From NCBI RefSeq assembly GCF_001039355.2, contig NW_019775858.1, positions 194,258-258,257 of the forward strand: a DNA stretch of 64,000 bases, given 5' to 3'. This DNA is from Lingula anatina. Taxonomy: Eukaryota; Brachiopoda; Lingulata; Lingulida; Lingulidae. Below are positions 55,401-64,000 of this stretch, one piece after another. The notes under the pieces were generated by a model. That model was not told where the DNA came from. It saw nothing but the letters and a program-made list of their open reading frames with translations, and did no database searches. Position 1 is the stretch's first letter; each line of letters starts with the position of its first letter. A program made the position numbers and the translations under genes.

Positions 55401-57851
55401 AAATTCGCAGAAAAATATCATATATCTTCTTTTTAATATCTTCCTTTTAACCAACCCAAAGAACCATTACGTACTCTCACAAAATAAAGGTAAAATGTAC
55501 ATTAGTCTGCGTTCTCATGAACATCTTACGCCTTATTATCCAAATGGTCAATCACAACTCCTTTTAGCCATTTCAACTTTTTTCTTTTTTTCTACCATCA
55601 GAAAATATCTTTACATTGAAATATTTCCGTTGGATTTAATCTAATCTATGTCTATTTTTATTTTGATAACTTCATCAATTATCAAAGACTTCATGATCTG
55701 CAAAGATTGAATTTAAAAGAGAAATAAATTAAGGTTCATGTCCTTAACATAGGCATTAATGAAGTTCATTTGAACACTGGCTGAAAGCTGTCCCTTTGCA
55801 AAGTAAGTCCCACGAATAGACGGATTATAAGTTCTTGCTTCATTAGAATTCTTTTCTAAATGCCATCCTTATTAAACCTAAGTTTCTGAACTGCACACCT
55901 GTATAAGCGAGCTAAAAGGGGAGAACCTCAATGCACTGCCATTACAGTGTATTATCTTTGAAAACAACATAACATTAGAGGCCAGAGGAAATATTTCCCC
56001 CATCCTTTAATCCGTTGTCAATCAAACAGTTCACTTTTAACCGTAATTCATGTTGCTGAAAGGAAAGTGTCTTAATTACCGTGAGTACTTTAATACGAGG
56101 TAAGAGAGGACACGATTCAGCCGTAGGAGATTGATTTTAACGGGAACACGCCGTAAGCAAAAACAAATAGTAGAAAAGCAACAGAAAAGGATAAATCTAG
56201 CAGAAGACATGACTATTTACAATATTGATGCTAAAATGTCTTCACTACTGGGGTAAATTTGAGAAAAGTGAAACAAGAAATGTGACAAACGGTCAAAAAA
56301 TTTGACTACTTATCAAATTAAAAGATAATTAAATAAATCAATTAATTAATAAAATAAAGCGGTGATAGACGAGATATACTGCCGGGCGTACTTTAACTTG
56401 AAATACTCCCAACGATTTTAAAACTCTATTTGGGAGCGTCTATTAGGAATACCTACACCCGCTTTTCGCACGTTCTCGGGTTAGGTTCCTGCTCCGGGCG
56501 TCTTGTTATAGTGGTTTTCCTTCAATTACTCAAACCCCTGGGTAAACCAAGTGTTACACGGCTGCAGGTGTGTTTACCAACTTAGTTGAATAAGCAAGAG
56601 CTGTTTGTAATCCGCGTATTACTTGTCAATGGAGTGGATTAAAAAATAACTAAATATTTTACCTGGCTTTTACATGCTCAGTGTACACATTGAAGCTATA
56701 GCACGGGAAAGTGTCCACAAAATCCACAACATCGTCCTGCTTTTCATTGTTTCCTAATGGGAGCTATTGAAAACTGCCCCACCTTAAGGGGTTTAATATC
56801 ATTAAGCACTCTTAACTCTTTTGAACAAGTACAATAAGGGGGGATTATTAGCACGGTAAATTAGCAGTTGACACTTCAGAAGAAAAATGCCACCTGCAAT
56901 TACAAAATAATTCGAGAAGCTGACAGGAAGTGCTGACGTCCACCCGTATCTGTGTGTAACTGTGCCCCAGGTTTCACACCAAAATAGCTTGATGGGCAAA
57001 CAGTGTCATATGCTTATTGATGCTGCAGTGTAAACGACGAAAAGAACAGAGCAGTGTTTTGCACTACGGTTGTTTGAGGAAGGGTGGTGCTTTTTTAACA
57101 TTATTTCAGGGACAAAAATGAAACTGAAGCCTCTACTTTAATGTGGCGATAAGGGCGGCAGACGAAAATGCAATGAACTGTCAATTGGTAAAATGCATCT
57201 TGTTACACCTGGATCAGTATAAAAATTATACTTCAGCGACAGTTGTAATAATTTTTGATGTGTTAATTCCCGCTTTGCTGAATCCCCTGATTTTTTCAGA
57301 TTTGCATCAAACTATCTGGCACTTAAACAGAAACTTAAATCGAGTTTAAGATCAATTTTCCGGGCAATTTTTGCAGAAATCTGTTATTTTTCATATTCAA
57401 AAATGTAAATGGATGTAACACAGCGATTTATATTTTAAAAGCATAGTGCATAAAGTTTTTTTAATTTACGCAAACGCCTCAAATAATTACTATCAATTAT
57501 TTTAACATTGAGCAAATAATTTAAACCTTTTTTAAAACATCCCCTCATTCCTTTGGTGATAAGTTTTTATTTAAAGCTACACTCCTATCCACATGTTGAT
57601 TTCTAAAACAGGCAAACTACTGTAGCGGTCATTGCGTAATTCTAGAAAAATCATCTTATACCAGTCCATCAAAAACAAATGGATTAAATCAAAGACAGTG
57701 TATTTTAATAATTTATATATTTTAATATTTAAAAATCCACGAAGTAATATTAGATTTTAGATTTCCTATATCAAGAATCAATTCAACTTAAACAACAAAC
57801 AGATGATGATTCTACTTTGCAGAAGATCCTATCAGATATTACCAAACTTAC

Positions 57852-58047
57852 CTTCAATGTTCGTGCGCAGGTAATGACTCTGGATCGTCAACGGGGCACG
57901 TTTTCAGTCTGATCTCATTAAGTCGAATGTTTTATGATCTCATGCTGCTACCTAACACGTTTTTAATAGGTGTTAAGGTGTTAAAGGGGCGGGACATGCC
58001 ACATTAAGGTGGCACTTCATAAACAGAGCCTCCCAACCAATCACGTG
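57852..58047 (-). promoter_or_regulatory. Candidate Dmbx promoter and 5' non-coding exon
   Basis: Read on the minus strand the order is CACGTG (58042-58047), ATTGG (CCAAT reversed, 58037-58041), CCCGCCCC GC-box (57986-57993), TATTAAAA (57961-57968), about 100 bases, then a strong splice donor CATTGAAG/GTAAGT with the exon ending at 57852. The spacing fits a TATA-type promoter with transcription start near 57930. The exon would splice to the acceptor before 51969 and yield the Dmbx 5' UTR. Two adjacent AGGTGTTA octamers (57968-57983) resemble T-box half-sites. All of this is inferred. Confidence 0.42.
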
Positions 58048-58516
58048 TGAGGACTATGAAGATTCCTTATCCGGGATTATTCTCCACTAATGGGTTTATC
58101 TTTATGTAAAGAAATATGGTGTAAGATCTACAAACCTAAATAGATTTAAGCGGGATTTTGTACGGTATTATGCCGATAAACGCATAAATGATTCAGGTTG
58201 CATGAATTGGATTATCGGTGAAGACGACGGTAAATGTCGACCTGTTCGCATCCACTTCTCGCAGCAGCATAGATTTGATGATTTGATAAGCAAATATGTT
58301 CCATTTGAGACCCATAAATTAATCACTCATAAGATACTTTGATTAATGTGTTGAATAATCACTCAGATGGTTGGTAGTATACTGCTTATCCTCCATGAAC
58401 TTGAAAAGAGAAAAGTATTGACTTATAACTACCCTACCAACAACTAAGAATCATGCTCTCCAAAAAATTTTTTTCTAAGTACTCTTAATGAGATTAACAC
58501 AAAATTGTGTTTAATT

Positions 58517-58517
<1 letters not shown>

Positions 58518-58581
<64 letters not shown>
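58518..58581. repeat. (TA)n microsatellite
   Basis: About 31 TA dinucleotides followed by TTTATTTATT. Self-complementary. Confidence 0.97.
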
Positions 58582-58584
<3 letters not shown>

Positions 58585-58776
58585 TTATTTATTTTGACGA
58601 TGCCTCAGAAAAAAAGTAGCATGCGATGATAATGATTACAAAAAAACACAGCCCATTTATCCCAGCAGTATAAAGAGTGCTTTTTATAATAATTGTCCTA
58701 ATTCTTGGTAACAATAGTTTATACATGAAAATTAATTTTCTATAACCATAAATAGCATCATTTATTACCGGAAAAA

Positions 58777-58793
58777 TACGACTGGCAGTCGTA
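58777..58793. repeat. 17-base palindrome TACGACTG-G-CAGTCGTA
   Basis: Perfect 8-base arms around a single central base, in the 9.6-kb non-coding region. It could be a dimer binding site or chance. Confidence 0.6.
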
Positions 58794-59039
58794 TCGGGTG
58801 GTCGTCAATCGTTCGTGCTATTCAAAATACAATGAATAGATGGTTCAACAAGGTCCGGATGAGTAGCGTATAGGTTTGAGTGTCATAATATCAGTTCACA
58901 ATTAAGGACGCGTTTAAAAACGAAGATGACAATTCAAAACGTGTATCGGTCGCGAGTTTTAAGCGCTAGATGTCACCTCGCATGATCTCTTCAGCGTTCA
59001 GGTGGCGCTATTAACGCTGAGTGTAATTGGATGAATATT

Positions 59040-59345
59040 ACCCGTAATATGGTGAATTCTCCAAACTGTTTGACTTCCTGTGTTCCACATACGAACGCTT
59101 TGGCTGATGAAGGTAGGGTGAGTTTGTGATACAACAAGCTCCAACAAAGGCTCGGGTTAAATTCCCTCGCCTTTGGCCCTTTGTGGTGAATGTCGGAAGG
59201 GCCAACAGCGAAAGTGGAAATTCGAGAGTCTTTTGGCACATTGAGGATGGAAATCCAAGAATAGTGCTCACTTGGCTTTTCACACACTCTTTGAATAACG
59301 ATACGTCACCCATTACTCCGCTCTTTGGTTCTAGGCGGTGAGAAC
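59040..59345. other. GC-richer, CpG-containing island of unknown role
   Basis: Composition is visibly richer in G and C than its neighbours. Overlapping open frames of 70-98 codons exist on both strands (plus 59126-59341; minus 58991-59287 and 59038-59313), none resembling a known family. Frames open on both strands usually reflect composition rather than coding. It may be a promoter of an unannotated transcript, an enhancer or an old insertion. Confidence 0.35.
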
Positions 59346-61601
59346 TAAAACCACAATACTATATAAAAACGGTTGAAGATCAATTATCATCAAAATGAAT
59401 GTGGTATGGTCCACTTTGCCACAGAAAATGTAAGACTGCCTACGGCATTGTGAATTTTTGCAAAGATGCATAACCGTTATTATTGACATATGCCGATTTC
59501 ACATGAAAAGTATACGGGAATATAATATTCCTAAAAGATGTTTTCAGCATCTTTATTCCTCTTTTGTATTATTTAAAATCCGATTCTTTTACATTTTTTT
59601 CGTCCAAATGAAACTCAAAGCATACTTTTCCACTACTCTCGTTCAGAAAAAGGAAATATTTTTTTATCAATTGTAACAGGTTAATTTAAAACGATGCCTG
59701 TAATAACAATAATAATAACAAATGTTCTAATAATTACGCTAAGGGAAAAACAAAAACACTTGTGCTGATGAATCAACGTATTGATCAAAGTACGCGTCTT
59801 CAAAGTACGCGTCTTTTTTTATTTCATGTTATACACCATCTTTTAGTCAAATAGATGAGAAACACGACAAGCAGTCGATGATCAAATGCTATCTTATTAA
59901 AGTGGATTCTCTCGATAGGAACTCCCAATTACCATGAAAATAAAGTAACAGCCACCTCACAATATTAATTATTTATTACATATCTATTTCTTTATTTCAG
60001 TCAAAGTATTAAGATATCTGCATGACCACTGTGATGAAATCTTTACATAGAATCAGGTAAAACTTGAACTATTATGGCACAGTTGAGGTACATAAAGACA
60101 AGATAACAGTTGCCTTGTTTAAAAGTTCTCTAATTGTCTGGTGTAGCTAAAGGATCCTGTTTGAAGAAAAAGCTTTAGCCCGAAAATTGGTCTACACATA
60201 AAATATTGCCCCTGTGTTATAAGAAAAAAATTACTAATGTTCCGGGCCAATAGGCCTACTTACTTAATTTCACTGGACAACTATGAATCAGTCTTGAACT
60301 GAAGTAGAAGAGCATTGTTGATTGAATTTTTGGACCAAATGTTCGGTCTAATAAAGCTCTTTTTGAAATGGATGTTGAAGAACATGTAACCTAATAAAAC
60401 CCATTGGTCCAAGGTGTAACAGAGAGTCCGTCCTTCATTACACTTACATTCATACAGGTAGGGGTAAGCGTGACCTATAGGACTACTGACCCTCTATGCA
60501 AACGGTTTCAAAAAGTAACTTCAGTCCACGGTTAGGCTTAACTTCAGTTGAATCAATTGTAGTCCATTACAATAGTGAAAGTTTATAAAAAAACTATTTT
60601 TTTTACCGATAGTCACTTTATTTTATTAGACTTCAGTATATATACCCTAGTTGGAAAAGATCAGCATTTTCGGTCTTTCGATTTGACTCTTTAGCTGAAG
60701 TTTTTATTTTGTGAACGGCCCCAGCAGGGTTATTTGTGACGTATACATCACGTAGGCGCCGGCGCTTCACTATACAGCGATGTTTTGGCTGAATAAATGT
60801 ATGAAAATAATATATAAAAATTGGTCTTTGTTGACAGGAGGGAGGTGTAGGCCATATGATTAGTTATTCAATAAATCCTTTTGTTTTCAAATTTAAGACA
60901 GACAGTACATATCAGAAGGTAAAAGTCGCAATGGCTTTCTGTACCAAATAGGTAATCGCTTGTAGAAACCCTAAATAATGGTCCGACATTCGTTTCTTAG
61001 TAAAACTTGGGTGAAATCTTGTTGAAAATTTACAAAAAATATAACATACTGACATCGCTCTTTACAATAACCTACAAATCTGAATAGTTATGTCTTAGGT
61101 TCTTAAATTATCAGCTAAACTCTTAAACTATCAGCTAAACTCTGCTGTTATGAAATTACACGCTTGACCTTATTAATGGATATTGGTCTTTTCTTTTCTG
61201 TAAGCATATAAAATGTGCGTATAGTATTTAATTGTTCTTGACAGCCACACATAGGCTTATATTATCATTTATGACTATCAAAAAATGTTCTGGCTACTTA
61301 AACAATACGAACCATTTATAGTTATAGAAATACACAACATTAGCGACTGATATTTTTACTCACTTTAAAAGAAGTAATTGTACTAACAAATCTGATAACT
61401 CTGCACCTACACCATGTCTATTTGTAAATTATTAAGTATCATTACTCACGAAAATTGACCTGTCGTTTCGACCTTCCCTAAAACGTAGGCACTTACATAA
61501 GAAACCTCGTTCACCATTCTTGTAATTTGACAAATTTGAAATATAGATATTTACATTTCTTGGTCTCTCTCTCTTGATAAAAACATTGTCTGTAGTAACA
61601 T

Positions 61602-63111
61602 TTAGACATTACTGTTATTATTTAGCCAGTCCACAAGTGTCATTTCATGCTTCTCAATCCAGGCAATATTGCGTTTAATGCCCTCAATGGCTTGTTTACG
61701 CCCGCGCTCCCCTGCGCCGGCATCTGGGTACTTAGCAAAGAATTCTTCTACCTGAAATAGAATATTCAATTAAGCATCCACAGGTAGATCTAAATGTTGT
61801 AAAGAAGTTCAATTCAAAATTTACCCTTTTGTAACCGATTACTCCCACCTACCAGGTCATACATGTAAGTTTTAGATATGGGTCTGTATTCTGTGCTGAT
61901 TCTTTTACTACACAGAGTTCAAGAAACAAAGCTTTATTAGTATAAGTGAGAATTTTCTGGGAAATTTCGCTTAGCCAAAGTTAAAATTAAAAGGAGATAG
62001 ATATAAAAACATCACTATATATCGATGAAGCTCTACCTGTGCTAAATGGAATTTTGTATTGTAGTCGCCGACAATCCCTGGCACCATCCTCCCCAACGAT
62101 CTGGACGACAAGCCGAATCTGGAAAAAAGGTTAAAAAAGTGCATTTCTGTGGTATTTACAAAACTTCAATATTGAAAATAAAATTATATATACTGTATAA
62201 ACTAGTGTAACTGCAAACTGTGTGCTATTGGTGGAAAAGTCAAAATGAGAAATTAATTGACTCAATCGCACAACCTGCACCGATTACTATCCGCCTGTTC
62301 TTTGTATATGAATAAAATACGTCTTAAAAACTGCCTTCTCAGACTTAAGTGGTTTTTTCTTAGATCACAAATTAATGAAAAAAAAAAGCTGGTCGACATT
62401 TTTTCCCAATAAAATACCAAGAAAAACGTGACAGTACCTTGCAACAATGTCTTCCCAACGCTTCCGCACCCACTCCCACGTTAAACTGTTCCCAATAGGC
62501 GTGCTGCTAATGTAGTTTATCACATTAAAGAAGTCCTGAGATCTTACTTTAGTTGGGTCCCAAGCATATTCCAAATATCTGTAAAATAGTAACACATGAA
62601 TACATACAACATAACAAAGCAACTGAAAATACAACACCCATGTATTGTTTGTATCAAGTGAATACCGTCCAAAATTTCTATACTTGGGGTAAACTTTAAT
62701 CTGTGCGGAAACTTTTCAACTTTACCCCTATATATTACGTCTTTAAACAGCCTGCAGTAGCGCTGTGGTATACGCTATATGATACATTCTTAATATAATG
62801 TAAGTACGGGTTTGATATGAATAGGAATTTTTTTAAAAAGATCCCAAGTATTCCATAAACGGCCGATTTAGCGATTACGCTACCTGTTCAAGAGCCACAG
62901 TTCTTTGAACTGAGCCAGGGCGTAAAGCAGCCTTCGCGCCTCTTGCGGTACGTTCTCTTTTTCGTATTTATTCCATATTTTATCCCAGTCCTCCTGGCCA
63001 CTTCGGTAGGAACCGTACTTATACACCATAACTCGAAGGTTAGGATCCAGATATCTGGAGTTAATAACACAATACGACAATTTGATGTGTGTTTGAGTGC
63101 CCGTGTCTTCC

Positions 63112-63178
<67 letters not shown>

Positions 63179-63692
63179 ATGACAAAGACAACAAAATTCT
63201 TAAATTAAACGTCTGTTGGCACGAAAACGATTTTAGCGTAGTAGAATTTTCTACGTAATTCAACAAAGACAAAAGATAAGTGAAAGATGATTTACGTACT
63301 CATCAGTATCCAGCCACCCTCGAAACTTTTCAGTGGCGTTTCCAAGACAGTCTGCGTCCCCATGCCCACAGGCTAGATTGATGACCGTATTACGAAGATA
63401 TCTGTTATATATAAGAGCAAATATATAATTTCTTATAGTAAAATAATTTGACTCTTTCAATTATGACCAAAAGGTTGTTGTTTCAATTTCCTTGAGAAAG
63501 CATTTTATATCATTTATTGTTATGTTAGGAGTTTTATCAAGTTTTAAAATCAAGAAATTCAAATTTTACACATTTCAAAAGCAAACAAGGCAGTGTCCGT
63601 GTGCTGTAAAATCCTTACCTGTCAAGATGGCTTCCTGAATTTTCCCAACCTAGCTGATCATGGACATTTTTCACCAGTTTTAGGATATACGC
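61602..63692 (-). CDS. Glutamyl-aminopeptidase-like M1 metallopeptidase, C-terminal part (5'-partial)
   Basis: The six C-terminal coding exons in transcript order are 63692-63619, 63401-63300, 63054-62884, 62578-62438, 62118-62037 and 61751-61602 (TAA). Phases fit and they encode 239 aa. They form the helical ERAP1-like C-terminal domain of M1 aminopeptidases. Diagnostic blocks are HLDRYLRNTVINLACGHGD, EDWDKIWNKY, RRLLYALAQFKELWLLNRYL, DFFNVINYISSTPIGNSLTW, FFAKYPDAGAGERGRKQAIE and NIAWIEKHEMTLVDWL. The stretch FFAKYPxAGAGE is characteristic of glutamyl aminopeptidase (ENPEP) rather than aminopeptidase N. The zinc site (GAMEN, HExxH) and the expected N-terminal type II membrane anchor lie right of the window, so activity cannot be judged. 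The end of a further exon may lie at the extreme right edge. In vertebrates ENPEP trims N-terminal acidic residues from peptides at the cell surface. Confidence 0.93.
63120..63176. repeat. (GA)n microsatellite
   Basis: About 28 GA units preceded by GTGTGTGT, in the aminopeptidase intron between 63300 and 63054. Confidence 0.97.
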
Positions 63693-64000
63693 CTAAAAAT
63701 AGACCCTAAAATCATTATCGAGAATTCGTTTGCAATGCCTCTAATAAAACAGCATCAGAGCAGGATTATTCCCTCAAAGAAGGTGAATCCCAGCAACCAA
63801 AGTCTATTTAACATCATCTTCTTAAATGATTCTCATCTTTTCATTACCTCTGTGCCAGTAAAAGAAAGTGCTCGCCTAGAAAAATGTACCGGGATTTATA
63901 AATCTCAATTATTCAAAAACCTCATTTATTTTTACATAAATAAAACATATCAGCCGAATCGTTCGTGATTTTTTCTTTAATACTTGCCATCCATTTGCCA

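Larger units (their letters stand above)
51962..61601. other. 9.6-kb non-coding region upstream of Dmbx
   Basis: No coding exon was recognised on either strand over about 9.6 kb. Contents: a TTTA/ATTTT-rich tract (52316-52434), a candidate distal Dmbx 5' exon and promoter (57852-58047), a long TA repeat (58518-58581), a 17-base palindrome (58777-58793), a GC-richer island (about 59040-59345) and a 14-base direct duplication near 59785-59812. The remainder is AT-rich with scattered TAAT/ATTA sites. The left part should be Dmbx intron 1 if the promoter proposed at 58 kb is right. Large gene-poor flanks are usual for homeobox genes and often hold enhancers. Confidence 0.55.

Noticed and set aside
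59126-59341. Possible small gene in the GC-richer island
   Set aside because: Frames are open on both strands, no domain is recognised and no splice support is seen; kept only as a compositional observation.

Overview
The window is eukaryotic genomic DNA from a bilaterian animal. Genes are broken by GT-AG introns whose exon phases fit exactly, base composition is AT-rich, and simple repeats and interspersed repeats are frequent. Introns are retained at conserved places, two lineage-specific Vsx genes lie in tandem, and a Dmbx gene is present. This suggests a marine invertebrate (lophotrochozoan, ambulacrarian or cephalochordate type), but the sequence alone does not fix the taxon. All gene models were assembled by hand from splice sites, reading phase and family similarity.

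Layout, left to right: (1) 1087-6954 (+), the last three coding exons of a Vsx/Chx10 homeobox gene (Vsx-a); its first exons lie left of the window. (2) About 8 kb without a recognisable gene. (3) 15097-22952 (+), a complete second Vsx gene (Vsx-b, 5 coding exons, 373 aa) in the same orientation. (4) 25827-30713 (+), a complete ADP-ribosylarginine hydrolase (ARH1/ADPRH, 10 coding exons, 357 aa). (5) 32479-34103 (-), the kinetochore subunit Spc24 (4 coding exons, 196 aa), convergent with ADPRH. (6) 35422-41002 (+), an SLC36-like amino acid transporter (8 coding exons, 747 aa) with a very large Ser/Thr-rich loop. (7) 43130-46272 (-), a secreted GH18 chitinase (7 exons, 440 aa). (8) 48005-49307 (+), a small Pro/Tyr/Gly-rich protein with a glycine zipper and a His-rich tail (138 aa). 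(9) 49944-51961 (-), a complete Dmbx homeobox gene (402 aa), convergent with gene 8. (10) About 9.6 kb without coding sequence, containing a candidate distal Dmbx promoter near 58 kb. (11) 61602-63692 (-), the C-terminal exons of a glutamyl-aminopeptidase-like M1 metallopeptidase whose catalytic part lies right of the window.

The three PRD-class homeobox genes (Vsx-a, Vsx-b, Dmbx) are all expected to act in eye or anterior brain patterning and sit within about 51 kb. They are separated by unrelated genes for ADP-ribosylation reversal, mitosis, transport and chitin breakdown, and flanked by large non-coding stretches typical of developmental regulators. The points most worth a second look are the tandem Vsx pair and its linkage to Dmbx, a triplicated exon segment with its own splice sites inside ADPRH, a duplicated segment around a single N that looks like an assembly artefact, the giant loop in the transporter, and a CCAAT/CHR-like cell-cycle promoter in front of Spc24. 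No clearly new biological system was found.
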